Source: Zopfochytrium polystomum
Lineage: Eukaryota; Chytridiomycota; Chytridiomycetes; Chytridiales; Chytridiaceae
Direction: 5' to 3'
DNA: 23,423 nucleotides
Assembly: GCA_025765615.1 (NCBI GenBank)
Contig: JAIVFJ010000569.1
Coordinates: forward strand, 1-23,423
Below are positions 1 to 11,248 of this stretch, piece after piece. The translations under genes and the position numbers were made by a program. The notes under the pieces are model-generated. The model had not been told where the DNA came from, did not search any database, and saw only the letters and a program-made list of their open reading frames with translations. The first letter of the stretch is position 1; each line of letters opens with the position of its first letter.

Positions 1-26
1 TCTAAAGGAAAAAAGCCCTTCGTGAA

Positions 27-121
27 CGCCCCTGCGACAATTTGAACGCCGATCTTCGCCGAGAGTTTTCCAAATGCATTGAGATGAAGGTGCGATGTCC
101 TAGCCATTGGACGACAGGGGC
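27..121 (-). pseudogene. tRNA-Glu-like sequence, copy 1 (tRNA pseudogene or SINE head)
   Basis: Read on the minus strand, this folds as a tRNA. The acceptor strands GCCCCTG and CAGGGGC pair fully, with G as discriminator. The D arm is GTCC-AATGGCTA-GGAC, which is tRNA-Glu-like. The T arm is CGGCG-TTCAAAT-TGTCG and carries a B-box-like TTCAAAT. The anticodon stem TCGC/GCGA encloses about 30 bases instead of a 7-base loop, so an intron or a decayed loop must be assumed. A TTC triplet sits where a Glu anticodon would be, but position 33 is C rather than T and pair 31-39 is A-G. A T6 run on this strand (positions 14 to 9) follows the 3' end and could terminate Pol III. Whether it is functional is unclear; its sister copy at 5358-5449 suggests a duplicated, decaying tRNA or a tRNA-derived repeat. 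Confidence 0.5.
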
Positions 122-416
122 TGAGAGACGCCTTTGCTGGACCAATTCACATAGAAGAGGGCGCCAGCCATCAAGAAAAAATTTCTTGAAAGATGTCTGC
201 CCATGTCCTTTTGGAACGGAGTTAGAACCCAGCTATCGGGCTGTCAAGGTCCTTGGCTCCCTGCCATACCTGCGTGGTATTGCAGCCTTCGGCTGCGTGC
301 AATATAAAAAATTCAAAGAGACAAGGCTGTTCCAGCTTTCGAACACATTCTGTCGTGTTGGGTCTCATTTGCAAAGCTTCATTTCAAACTTCGCAGAAAG
401 GCAGGCACCTCATTTA

Positions 417-2162
417 CTACTCTTGCGAAATCTCAACCCTGTCCCACCAAAACTGCGACTCCTTTGCTGCCCAGACATCGTCGATAACCTCGCACGGCGC
501 ACATTCGGAAGCTCCGACCTCATGTTCCTTCATCCCCTGTCCAAAAATCAAGAGCTTCCTGCCTCCGGATCGTTTCGATACGCAGGCCAAAGCGGCCTCT
601 GCTTGATCCCGTCCGCCACCAACGCATTCGGATCACCATCGCAGCACACAAAACTCGCGATATACGTGTTCGTCCACCTCGTCAGCAAGTCCAGCTCCTC
701 GCTCTTGCCCGTCACTATCGGGTCGACGGTCTCATACAGAATATTCCTCCCGTGCTGCGCCCCGATGATCGGCCCGCTGTCCAGCGCCCAGTGGTACAGG
801 TACACCGGTACACCAGCCTTTGCCGCAAAGTCCGCGGTCTGCCGCACCGGCGCGACGTACGCGTAGTGCCCGTACGCAGCCTTCGACGCGCTTGTACTGC
901 GTGCCGACGCCGAGGTGCAGCCGGTGCTCCTTGTAGACGGAGTCAGGGTAGACCGGCGGGTCCGGGTACAGCGCGTCGAGGGCGGCCAGGTCCGCATCGT
1001 CGAGCTGCGGGAGGAGCGTGCGGAAAAAGTCGAGGAACTGGTCGGAGGTCGCGGTGGTCTTGTCGACGTAGAGCGAGCCTTCGTTGCCGTTGAACCCGGT
1101 CATGATGGGTACTTTGTGCCACAGCTCCTGCCGCCACGCGTCGATGGGGCGGCGGCGGATGATCTCGCCGTCGATGACGGGCTGGAAGGCCCAGCGCAGG
1201 CTGGGGTTGTACTTGTCGAAGACGGCGGTCTGCGCGGCGGCGATGGTCTCGACGGGGAGCGAGCGGAGGAACGGGAAGACTTGTTCGTCGGGGAGGTCGC
1301 GCGGGCAGTTCAAGGCGTCGAGATAGTCGCGGAACTGCTGCTCGTGGATCGGGGCGTTGGGGCGGCGCACCGCGCGGGAGGTGGGTGCACCGGACTCGAT
1401 GACGACGCGGTGGAAGAGAGGCGGCGTTTCCGGGTCGTAGTTGAGGAGGTGGTGGCCAATCTGAAATGAGATTTGCACAGGCCCGATTAGTGAAGCGAGG
1501 GGGAGTGTTTGCCGCAGCCAATTGCTTACCGAGTGAGCACCGGCCGACAAGCCGATCAGTGTCACGTTGCCCGGATCCCCCCCAAATTGCTCAATGTTCT
1601 CGTGCACCCACTCCATCAGCATGATCTGATCCTTCAAGCCAAGGTTCAGCGCTCCCTCTTTGGCGCTCAGAGCCGACGGCAGAAACCCTAGCGACCCGAT
1701 GCGGTAGTTGAACGAAACGCAAACCATCGGCGCCGCCGAATGGCCGACAAACGACGTCGTGTTGTGCATAGAGGCGGAAGCCCGGTTGAATGCACCTCCA
1801 TGAATGTAGATCGCAACGGGCAGCTTCGTCTTTCCCTCTCTCGTCGCCTCAGCCTGCCTGAACACGTTGGCAGTCAGCGAGTCCTCGCTCTGCTCGAGCT
1901 TTGGGCCGAGGATGATCAGCTGCTTGGCGAACTGGCGCGGCCCGAACTGCGAGGCGTCGATGACGGTGTCTGGCGATGCATCTGGGACGCGGACGGGCGG
2001 GCGGAAGCGCCTGTTGCCGGTGGGCGGAAGGCAGTATGGGATGCCGAGGAAGGCCTCGACGGCGTGCGGGTAGTCGCCGTCGCGCACGACACTGAGAACA
2101 GTGCCTTGGCGAATCGTGACGGCGGGGCGGCGGAGGCGGTCGTAGTCGTGCTCGGCGCTCAT
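417..2162 (-). pseudogene. type-B carboxylesterase (alpha/beta hydrolase), broken by two frameshifts
   Basis: This encodes a carboxylesterase of the COesterase (type-B carboxylesterase/lipase) family, which hydrolyses carboxylic esters. The ATG is at 2162. Exon 1 (2162-1530) is followed by a 69-base intron (1529-1461, GTAAGC...TTTCAG) that happens to be in frame, and exon 2 starts at 1460. The oxyanion-hole motif HGGAF is at residues 121-125 and the nucleophile motif GLSAG at 204-208 (Ser206; most relatives have GESAG). The acid lies in GFNGNEG and the catalytic His in GAQHG. Near 882-884 one extra base moves the frame; near 565-568 one base is missing. Past each break the expected family sequence resumes, including KEHEVGASE, and ends at a TAG at 417-419. 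There is no obvious signal peptide. Two indels in well-conserved sequence mean either recent pseudogenization or assembly errors. Confidence 0.85.
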
Positions 2163-2313
2163 GGCTCGTTATCTTGGCTATCTTTGCTATCTCGCTGTCT
2201 CGCTCGCTTGTTCGTGTTGCTGGCTTGTGGTACTAGAAACAAACGCCGGCCTGGCCCGGCTGTGTCTGCGCATGCTTGCCTTCCTTGGTGACAGCCTGTC
2301 CCTTGCCACCACC

Positions 2314-2429
<116 letters not shown>

Positions 2430-2582
2430 TCTCTGTCTCTCTTTCTCTCTCTCTTTTTCTCTTTCTCTGGGTGACAGCCTGTCGCTGGATGAGGGCGGTT
2501 CTCGCGTCTGTCGCTCGCTCTATGTCAATCAGCCGGCGGACCGCAGGACATGCCTTTCCAAAAGAGAACCACTCGGTCCTGT

Positions 2583-2717
2583 CTTATCTTTGACGCGAAC
2601 TCCGCTCCGCCCCTGTGCGGGAATGCCTCGTGTGATTGCAGCCTCTGCAACGACTATCGGCATCACGCGATCTCTGCGAGTTTTTTTTCCTCCAAGGAAC
2701 AGACCTCACCAGATAAG
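2583..2717. promoter_or_regulatory. GATA-factor-type sites (CTTATC 2583-2588, GATAAG 2712-2717)
   Basis: There are two GATAAG hexamers in opposite orientation about 125 bases apart in the intergenic region. In fungi such sites bind nitrogen-catabolite-repression GATA factors, and allantoate-permease genes are classic targets. The sites lie about 690-820 bases upstream of the permease ATG. The link is an inference, and single hexamers also occur by chance. Confidence 0.2.
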
Positions 2718-3408
2718 AGAAATACACACCGGGGGGTGGTCAAAAATCAAGCAAACCGCCCTATTTTTCCAATTTTGCCGTGGAGTGGGGTGGGGACAGA
2801 GAAATTTACTTTTAATGCATCCTTTGTCTTTTCTTTTTTTTTTCTATTTGTTTTCTTCAAGTCTGGTCAAAAAAAATGTTAGTGCCACCCACTGGTTTGG
2901 CTCACTTGCTCCAGAAATCACCAGCCGCCATGAAATCGACTTTCCACATTGAAAGGGCTGTCGGAGAGCAGCACGCCACATTGATCGATGGCGCGCCCTG
3001 AAAAACGGCGACACGCCCAACTTCCATAATTCCATCAAATACGAAAATGGGGCGTGTTGCATTTTTGTAGGGCAGCAGGGCCCGATCTGGGGTGCAGCCT
3101 CGCAATCACTGCAGAAACAGAAAAAAAGGGTGAAGAACGGAAAACAACGTGGACGACGCCTGCGTGGGGCAAGAAACAGAAAGTAGGGCAAGAAACGAAG
3201 GAACAAAAAGAAGAAAACGAAAAAGGAAAGTGAAGCCACGTGACGAAAGCCAGTTTGTCTTTGTGTCAAATAAAAATAATAAAACCAGACAAACAGGGCA
3301 AAACCTCCTTTTCAATGTGTTTATTGTGTTTTTAGGGCAGCCCCCCGGTGATCGGCCAAAGTTCAATCCCACCCCCTCTCGGCACAGAAACTGAACTTCA
3401 CTCTTGGC

Positions 3409-5068
3409 ATGACCGAAACCAGCGACTCCAAGCTGGCCACTGACACCGCCGCCAAGGCGTCCGACGGCGCGTCCATCCTCGCATCCAACGACGGCAGCGC
3501 GACCGTCGACGACAAGCTGGACGAGGCCGAGATCTTCCTGCGCCAGCACAACCTGTCCCCGGAGTACGTCCAGCAGCTGGTCGCCGACGATGATGCGCTC
3601 AAGAAGCTGCTCCGCCGCATCGACATGACTGTGTTGCCCCTCCTCTGCGTCACATACATGCTGCAGTACGTCGACAAGCAGGCGCTGTCCTACGCGGCCG
3701 TGTTTGACCTGTTCACCGACGCCCACATCAACGGAACGCAGTACAGTTGGTTCCCGAGCATCTTTTACTTGGCGTATCTCCTCGCAGAGTACCCGTGGAG
3801 CTACTTGGCGCAAAAGACGCAGCTCGCCAAAGTCGCTGGCGTCTGCATCATGCTGTGGGGAAGCGTGTTAATGTTGACGGCCGCGAGCCACGACTTTATC
3901 GGCATGGCTGTGTGCCGCTTTCTCCTCGGCGTGTTTGAGGCCCCGATCACCACTTTCTTTGTTATGATTGTGGCCCAATGGTAAGATATTATTTTCGTCG
4001 CCTTCGTGTGATCATGAAACCCTTCGAGGAAATCTCAAACCGTCTGTCTCCAGGTACACGCGTCAAGAGCAACCCTTCCGCGCCGGTGCATTCTACAGCT
4101 GCAACGGGCTTGGATCGATGGTTGGAGGAATACTCACGTACGGCATCGGCCAGATCGGCGGCGGCTTCCCGGTGTGGAAGTCTATCTTCCTCATGCTTGG
4201 CGGTGTTACCGCGTTATGGGGAATCGTCATTATTTTGTTCCTACCCGACAGCATCATCTCCGCCCGCCGCTTCTCTGTCGATGAAAAAGCGGCTCTCATT
4301 GGCCGAGCTCGTCTCGCCCGCACTGGAGTCATCAGCCACAAAATCCGAATGTACCAAATCTGGGAGGCCCTACTCGACCCGCAAATCCACCTGCTCTTTT
4401 TCTTCATGCTCCTCAATGCCACCATCAACGGCGGCGTCGCCAACTTTGGCAAGCTCATCATCAAGGGCGTCGTCTCGGACCCGTTCAAGACGGTCCTCCT
4501 CGGCATCCCACAGGGCGCCTTCTCCGTCTTTTGGATCCTGTCGGGGACTTTTCTCGCCTCGCGCTTCAAAAACGTAAATACCTTGGTCATGCCGCTGTAC
4601 CTGGTCCCAACCGTCGTCGGCGTCCTAATGATGTGGCTGATGGACCGCAAGACCCAGGCCGTCGGAGTACTGTTCGGGTACTACCTGTGCGGCTCGTTTG
4701 TCACCTCGCTCGTCCTCTGCATGCAGATGCCGGCGATGAACCTCGGCGGGTACACGAAGCGCATGACGGGTACGGCTGCGGTCTTTTTGGCAATTTGCGT
4801 AGGAAACATTGTCGGCCCTCACGCGTTCTTGGACGAGGAGGCACCGACCTACGCGACGGGTTGCAAGGTGATCTTGGGCTGCTGCGCCGGTCAGCTTGTT
4901 GTGGCCATGATGCTGAGGTGGCTGCTGATTTCGCGGAACAAGCAGAGGGACGCGCTGGCGGAGGATAGCGTGTCGGCCACCGCTAAAATGGGCGAAATCG
5001 ACGCGGCAGTTGTGGAGGTCACGGATCAGACGGATTTCGAAAACCCCAAATTTAGATACGTGCTCTGA
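3409..5068 (+). CDS. MFS anion:cation symporter, allantoate permease (Dal5/Tna1) type
   Basis: A proton-coupled plasma-membrane carrier of the fungal ACS family, which imports organic anions such as allantoate, nicotinate or pantothenate; the substrate cannot be told from sequence. Exon 1 is 3409-3980, the intron 3981-4053 (GTAAGA...CTCCAG, 73 bases) and exon 2 4054-5068. The joined frame gives 528 residues, normal for the family. A hydrophilic N-terminus of about 75 residues precedes the first membrane segment (VLPLLCVTYMLQYVDK). The family-typical segments GVFEAPITTFFVMIVAQW, YTRQEQPFRAGAFYS and NGGVANFGKLIIKGV are present. The C-terminus TDFENPKFRYVL is a hallmark of fungal allantoate permeases. 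A decayed second copy lies at 8330-9312. Confidence 0.93.
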
Positions 5069-5690
5069 AGAACGGCAGTTTCATGACTTCCAGTCATAAA
5101 ATTTGTCAGTGTTCATACCTCATGATACTTGCTTTGTGTGGAACTTCGAAACCTCATTTGCCTCCAAATAAACGAGAATTTTCCTGGTTGCACATGCAAG
5201 GCCACAGTCTGATGCAGTTGCAGTCATGGCCGCCTAATTGCGAGTTACGTGTACGCTCGCTATCCAGATTTGAAACGGGGTCTGTCAAAAAAAATTAGTT
5301 TGCCAAAAGGATTTGACGGAGGTATGAGTGAAAAGCGGCTACAGGTTTAATGCAGAACGCCCCTACGACGATTTGAACGCCGATCTTCGCCGAGAGTTTT
5401 TCAAGATTTGGAAAGGTGTGCGATGTCCTAGCCATTGGACGACAGGGGCAGAAGAAAGACTTTGCTGGCGCAATTTGAGAGGAAAGGCGCAGCCATCTTC
5501 GGAAAAAATTGAGTCCTTTTTTGCAACCCCAGAGCAACACGGTTGCCGGGACGTTACGCGGATTCGAAAAGCGAAGTGGTCCACATTTCTGGCAAACATT
5601 TCCAAAGCATCTCGAAGAAGAAACCACCCCGGAGAAAGGAAAGTCACAAAAATGGATGAAATTTGACCGATGGAAAGCCAAGCAACTATG
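5069..5690. other. intergenic region between permease and reductase 3' ends
   Basis: This lies between the convergent permease (+) and reductase (-) genes. Apart from the tRNA-Glu-like copy at 5358-5449 and about 60 bases beside it that resemble the flank of copy 1, I see no gene. The short ORFs here are not recognisable. Confidence 0.5.
5358..5449 (-). pseudogene. tRNA-Glu-like sequence, copy 2
   Basis: On the minus strand the acceptor pair is GCCCCTG/TAGGGGC (one G-T), the D arm GTCC-AATGGCTA-GGAC is identical to copy 1, and the T arm is CGGCG-TTCAAAT-CGTCG. The space enclosed by the TCGC/GCGA stem has different sequence and length from copy 1, with a two-base insertion that displaces any anticodon. 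No T-run follows closely. Similarity to copy 1 continues for about 60 bases upstream of the tRNA 5' end (plus-strand 5450-5510 versus 122-180), so a larger segment was duplicated. It is most likely a tRNA pseudogene or part of a tRNA-derived repeat. Confidence 0.5.
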
Positions 5691-7479
5691 TCAGCCAACA
5701 AAAGCCTCCCAGTCAGATCGGGGACCGATCAAGTCCATCACGTCTCGAATCATCCGCAAGTAACCATTCCAACCCCCCTCTGGTCCCTGCCCCCACTCCT
5801 CCTTGATTTCCGTCACAACATCAACGGGCAAAGACGGGTTCCTGAGAGGTACGTCAGCCAGCAGCTCTTCATCTATCGCGCGGAAGTCGTCGGCCTTGAG
5901 CGGAGGCAGCCCAAGAACAATCCTTGTTCGAATGATGTCAAAGTGCACGTTCTTGGAAATAAACGGATCAAAGACTCGCAGCAGATTCACAGCGGGGATG
6001 TACGGCTTCTTGATCTTGATGCGCGAGCTGTTCAGATGCCGAACTAGAACCTGCGAGTCTTCACCGCGGCCGCAGGCAATATGGTAGCAGGGAACCTCGG
6101 CGAGGTGCCTGCTCGTGGGACCTGCGGGGTTTTTCGGATGCAATCGATGGGTTTCAGGTAGCCTCTGCAGCGCGTGAGCCGAGGCGGTCACCGCGAGAAT
6201 CTGGTTCACGGCCAGGTCGACGGGTACGATGTCGAGCCCCACGTTCGGCCCGATCAGCTGCTCCTCGTCGCCGACGACGTGCGCGGCGATCGCGGCGCAG
6301 ACGGGGCTCGACGGATGCCCGGCGCCCCACGCTTTCCGCGGAAACCGGACGGCGGGACCGAGGGTTGCGAGCCGGACGATGCGACACGCCTTGCCGTGCA
6401 GGTTGCGGCCGACTTGCGGGGTGAAGAGATTGTTGACGAATGACTCGGCGTACGTCTTGGCCTCGAAGTACGTGTTTGCGTGCTTGCTGTGCGCGTCGAT
6501 TCGAGAGCCGCAACCGTCAGGCGTCAGGGTTTCTGTGATGAGGGAGCCGTCGGGGAGGTACCATCCGATGAAAGTGGTTGATACGTGGATGTGTGTCTTG
6601 ACGCTTCTGGTGAGGAGGGAAAAACGTCCTACGGAGTAGGCGAGATCGGTCTGGTGGAAGTGTCAGTTTTCAGATGGCCTCAAAAACGCGGACACGCGGA
6701 AGGTGCATGTACAGTTGAGAGGCTTCACTTACAATGACTTCGAAGGCCTTCGGAAACGGAAGAGTGAATCGATTGTTGCCGGCACAGTGCAGGACGATCT
6801 CGGCAATGCAGGCTTCTTCGAAATCACGCGCTTCGAGGCCAAAGTTTGGGCGCGTGCAGTCGCCGTTCAGAACGAGCAGCTTCGGGATGGCTCCCTCGCC
6901 GATGGGTTGCGCATGGTGCCGAAGAGACGAAGGGATTCGCTTTAAAGACTCTTCTGCCGTCGCTCCTCCCACGATGGCGACTACCTGCAAAACGTCAAAC
7001 GAAGGATCGCCTAAAAGGCGGTGCAAGATGGCTGCCCCGAGGAATCCAGCGGCGCCTGTCACCAGGATGCGAGTGCCGAAAAGAACCTCTTGGATGCTCA
7101 AGTTTCGAATCCATGAATCTCCATCTGGCAGGGAAGAAACAGGAGCCACGCCGACACGAGTGGCATTGTCGTCGTTCTTCGCGTCACAGGAGGAAACGAT
7201 GATTGAGGAGAGCATTGGGGAGTGCTCCTGGCTTCCTCTTGCAAAAACGCGTCCGATTGTTCGATAATAGCTTGACTGTGATCGATTCGGGTCATCTGCG
7301 TGAGAGTGGCTGTCTTCTTGCAATGGTGGCGCCATTCGAGATTCATTGACGAGTTTTTGCTCGGCTTCCCGTCGGCGCACGCGGCTAAACCCCATTGGTT
7401 TCGTCAGCCCATTCGCATTAAAGTGTCTACTATCGTTCATTCCACTTTCCGTGAATTCCGATTGCATGCAACGAGACAT
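5691..7479 (-). CDS. fatty acyl-CoA reductase-like protein (extended SDR, NAD_binding_4)
   Basis: A reductase of the male-sterility/fatty-acyl-CoA-reductase type, which reduces an acyl thioester to aldehyde or alcohol with NAD(P)H. Exon 1 is 7479-6733, the intron 6732-6651 (GTAAGT...CCACCAG, 82 bases) and exon 2 6650-5691. Both junctions are phase 0, giving 568 residues. The nucleotide-binding motif TGAAGFLG is at residues 141-148. The catalytic serine/threonine region VSTTFIG is near 272-278 and YFEAK (Tyr310, Lys314) supplies YxxxK. The strand RIVRLATLGPAVRFP is also family-like. There is no adenylation or carrier domain, so it is a stand-alone reductase. The roughly 130 residues before the Rossmann fold are low in similarity to anything, so the true start may be a later Met, for example in SPMLSS (residue 89). 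The substrate is unknown. Confidence 0.8.
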
Positions 7480-8329
7480 TTGGTGTTCCACAGCCCTCCA
7501 CGAGGTCTCCGCCCCATTCTGTCTTCCACCTTGAGGGCCGAAATCGTGGGGCAGAAACAAGAGCAGCGGCAGCCCGATGAGGAGCGGAAGACAGCCATAG
7601 GTAATACAGTGGTGGCGGACGTGGAGCGTGGTCCTTATCAGAGGTACGATCCTGGTACATGCATGACCTAAACCGCAAGTACTTGAACGGGAAGAGCGAG
7701 AAATCGATCCAAACTTCCTTCAAGTGTTGAGGTTACTGTAATGACCGAAGTTTGAGGTTGGAGTCGTTAACGCAACGAGATGTTGACCAGTAGCCGAGTT
7801 AATTTAGAAGAAATACTTCTTAATTCTCATATTATTGATGTCCTATTTGTTCATGTTGGCCTGACGCGTCCTTCAGTCCAGAACAAGAATCTGAGCATAT
7901 CTCATCTCTTATGTTCTAAACCACGAACGCTGGAATTGCTCTTAATCCGCGGAGCAGTGCTTAGCAACTCTTAATTCCCCCTTAACTGGATCCACCCGCG
8001 TGGGACTGGCTTACGCCTGATGCGGGGAGCAGACGGCATAGCCGTCGCTTTCTCAAGAAGAACCTTGGCGTCCTGGAGTTCCAAGTGAAGCACTCAGCAC
8101 GCTGTGGAGGGTTTATCAACATCAAGCTTTCGTTGAGAGTATGCCGGCAAGGGTGAGAGCTGTCATCAAGAACGATGGGGGAAACACAAGAAATTGAGAG
8201 CGTTTTCGATTGATGTAATCATCTTGAGATGATGTGCAGTGTGAATGCATAAAGGACTTCAAAGTGAACTTTTTTATAGTGGCATTGCATTTTCCGCGAA
8301 ATCATTTGTCACCCCACTGTGGCACTCAA
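7480..8329. other. intergenic region, nothing recognised
   Basis: About 850 bases upstream of the reductase (-) and the permease pseudogene (+). I find no coding sequence, RNA gene or repeat here. It should contain the reductase promoter. Sequence matching the missing N-terminal half of the permease pseudogene is not visible. Confidence 0.5.
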
Positions 8330-9312
8330 GAAGTGCAGCTATTCTGCGGCGGCATCTTCACCAATTTCACCGGAATGAGCTCTATTGTTGGTGGTCTCCT
8401 CACCTTTGGCATCGGGCACATGCGTAGGCCCTTACCATCTGGAAGTCCATCAACCTCATGCTGGAGGCCATCACTGTTCTCTGGCGCATCGTCATCCTCT
8501 TCCTTCCCGACAGAGTCATTGCAACCCAACGCTTCTCCATCGACGAGAAGGCGACCCTCACTGGCTACACCCGCCTAGGCCGTACCGGCGTGCTGAGCCA
8601 CCGCATCAGAGCGTAGTACCAGAACTGGGAGGCGCTGCTGGACCCGCAGATCCACTTGCTCTTCTCTTCATGCTCCTCAACGCCACCATCAACGGCGGCA
8701 TCTCCAACTTTGGCAAACTCATTATCAAGGGCGTCGTCTCGGACCCGCTGAAGACCGTGCTGCTCGGACTGCCCTTCGGTGTGGTTGGGATCGTCTGGAT
8801 CCTGACGGGCTCTTACGCCGCGTATTGCTTCAAAAATGTCAACACGATTATCATGCCGCTCTACCTGATCCCGACGGTCATCGACACCCTCAAGATGTGG
8901 CTGGTGGACCGCAAGTCGCACTGCGGGGGTCCTGTTTGGTAACTACATCTGCACTGGATACGTCACGTCTCTCGTTCTCGCCCTCGAGATGCCGGCTGCC
9001 AACCTCGCCGGCTACCCGAAGCGGATGAAGAGGACCGCTGCTGTGTTTTTGGCGGTATGTATTGGCAACATCGTCGGCCCGCACGCGTTCTTGGCCGAAG
9101 AAGCTTCGACTTACCCAACCGGGTGCAAGGCCATCTTGTGGTGCTGTGCCGGGCAGGTGGTTCTTGCGATGCTGCTGAGGTGCCTGCTGACGTGAACCTG
9201 CAGATGGATGCAAAGGCAAACGAGAATAAGTCGGAAAGTTTTCTCGGTTGATTCGGCCAGTTGGAGGGAGTCGATCTGACGGACTTTGAAAACTTCAACT
9301 TCAGATATGTAA
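8330..9312 (+). pseudogene. allantoate-permease-type MFS pseudogene, 5'-truncated
   Basis: This is a decayed paralogue of the permease at 3409-5068. Similarity begins around the start of that gene's exon 2 (SSIVGGLLTFGIG) and runs to the family C-terminus VDLTDFENFNFRYV, so the N-terminal third is missing. A frame change lies near 8425-8440. A TAG at 8614-8616 replaces the Met codon of the intact gene's RMYQIWEAL. A base is missing near 8665 before MLLNATINGG, and an extra base near 8930 gives a stop at 8939-8941. The last block ends early at a TGA (9193-9195). Long stretches remain very close to the intact copy, for example GKLIIKGVVSDPLKTVLLG, which points to a fairly recent local duplication. 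Confidence 0.92.
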
Positions 9313-9391
9313 GTTTCCGTATCACAAAACGATTCACGACAATCCAATTGTCCTTGGATTGTCGGACGAAATGGGCTGTCCGAGATAAGCC

Positions 9392-11248
9392 ATGTCAAAC
9401 AAGCGACGGATCGAAGTTGTCGATCTCACGGCGTCCGACGAGACCGCAACGTCGGTCGATCGTCCGCCCAAACGGCACGCCGGGTCGACCGATCAAGATG
9501 CGGCGACGGTATTGTTACCAAGCCAAACACCAACCTCGACTCAGATTCCGTCAGGCATCCGGCTCACCCGCATTGCGCCGCTGGACGCAATCGACGATGC
9601 CACCGGCAACGCCGAGACGGTGGACCTGTCGGAGCTGATAAACGAGCCGTGGCGATTGATGTACCAGTTCAACTATAAGTTTGATCCAGAGTGGTTCTTT
9701 GGGCATCTCGACGACGCGATGCTTGGAAGGGAGATTGTTTTCGTAGTGCACTATCAGCCAGAGTTGAAAGCGGTCAGTGCCACATTTCTTTGCGGATAAT
9801 AATTGACGTTTCTTGCCAGTGGAGCCAGAGCAAAGACTGTCCGGCCAATAGCAAGCTCGTCTTTCCTCGCGTCGAGATGTTCGGAACCCACCACACAAAA
9901 ATGATGATCTTTTTTTACGAGGACGATACTGCTCGCGTTGTGATCCACACTGCGAACCTAGTCCAAACAGATTGGGGGTGAGTCGATGAACTTTCCCGCT
10001 TTTGCGAACCTGACCGATTAAGAGTGGTCAGAAAAAAGACGCAAGGGGCATGGATATCAACTCGGTTGCGCAAATTGGAGCCAAATCGAGCGTAGGTGCT
10101 CGATTTGTTCGTGGTATCGCCTGCTAAACGCGCTCCATACCAGGCCAGGTCGAAATCCATCCTTCGGCCCCGACCTCCTCGCCTACCTCTCCGCCTACGG
10201 CCGCGAGCTCGAGCCTCTCCGCGCTCTCCTCGCAACTTACGACATGACCCACGAGACCGGCGCCATCGTCGGATCAGTCCCCGGCCGCCACCGCCGCGAC
10301 GCCGGCGCCCTCAACTCCTTCGGACACCTCCGCCTCGGCCACCTCCTCGCCACCCGCGTCCCTCCCCTCGCGGCCGGCAGCGGGTCCGAGTCGCTCGTGC
10401 TCCAGTTTTCGAGCGTCGGAGGCGGACTGTCGGAAAAGTGGATGATGCAGGAGTTCCGCGGGTCGCTGCTAAAGTGCAAGAAGGACAGATCGAGCGATGC
10501 GAGGGCGCTCCAGCAGGTGGGGACTTGCGTTGTGTACCCGACGGTCGAGGAGGTAAGGGACTCGAACCAGGGATGGAGGGGCGGCGGGAGCATCCCGTTC
10601 AACGACAAGACGTGGGTGAAGCAGCAAAGTTGGTTTCGAAGGTTACTTCATCGATGGGAGGCGACGAAAGCGGGGCGGAGCAGGGCTATGCCGCACATCA
10701 AGGTAAATGAGCGGAGACTTTTGGTGCCGAAGCGAAACTGACATCTACCTTAAACACATCAGACCTTCAGCCGAGTTTCTGCCACGGGAGAAGTCGCATG
10801 GTTTCTTCTTACAAGCCATAATCTGTCACAGGCAGCATGGGGATCCCTCGAAAAAAGCGACTCCCAACTCTTTATCAGGAGTTATGAGCTCGGTGTGTTA
10901 ATTTACCCTGAGCTCTTCCAGGTATGCTCAACTGCGACTTTCGGTCACAATCTAATCCTCCCCATTCCGAGAAAGTCTCAGCCACAGCAGCTTTCGACTA
11001 TGCGTTACGCCACAGCGAACGACGTGGCGCACCTGCCGAAAGCCTTGTACTTGAACTGGCCTTTGTCAAAAGAGACTGCTGCGCCGGGCCAGCAGTTTAA
11101 AGACGAAGATCGTGTTGATGTTCTCATCCGCTTCCCATTTGATTTCCCCTTGAGTCGCTACCGAGCGGCAGATGACCCTTGGCGCTGGGATGTTCTGTTT
11201 GAAGGCTTTGATACGTTCGGGATGACGCGTGAAAGTGCGTTGGGTTGA
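9392..11248 (+). CDS. TDP1: tyrosyl-DNA phosphodiesterase 1
   Basis: A nuclear repair enzyme that hydrolyses the bond between a stalled topoisomerase I tyrosine and the DNA 3' end. The exons are 9392-9772, 9820-9977, 10032-10091, 10144-10702 and 10763-11248. All phases match, giving 547 residues. The first HxK(x)nN motif is His152, Lys154 (THHTKMM) and Asn173 (HTANL). The second is His384, Lys386 (MPHIK) and Asn406 (TSHNLS). The 60-base third exon supplies the conserved KKTQGAW. Other family blocks are [23 protein letters not shown] and [12 protein letters not shown]. The N-terminus has IEVVDLT, which resembles a SUMO-interacting motif (inference). The four introns are 47, 54, 52 and 60 bases. 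The ATG is 80 bases after the permease pseudogene. Confidence 0.95.

Noticed and set aside
282..296. Perfect 6-bp hairpin GCAGCC-TTC-GGCTGC
   Set aside because: An isolated short hairpin downstream of the esterase; no U-tract or other terminator context, and bacterial-type termination does not apply.
42..866. 274-codon plus-strand ORF
   Set aside because: It begins at a TTG inside the tRNA-like repeat and runs antisense to the carboxylesterase, whose motifs are clear.
9915..10235. Arg/Gly-rich minus-strand ORF
   Set aside because: Antisense to TDP1 exons with intact catalytic motifs.
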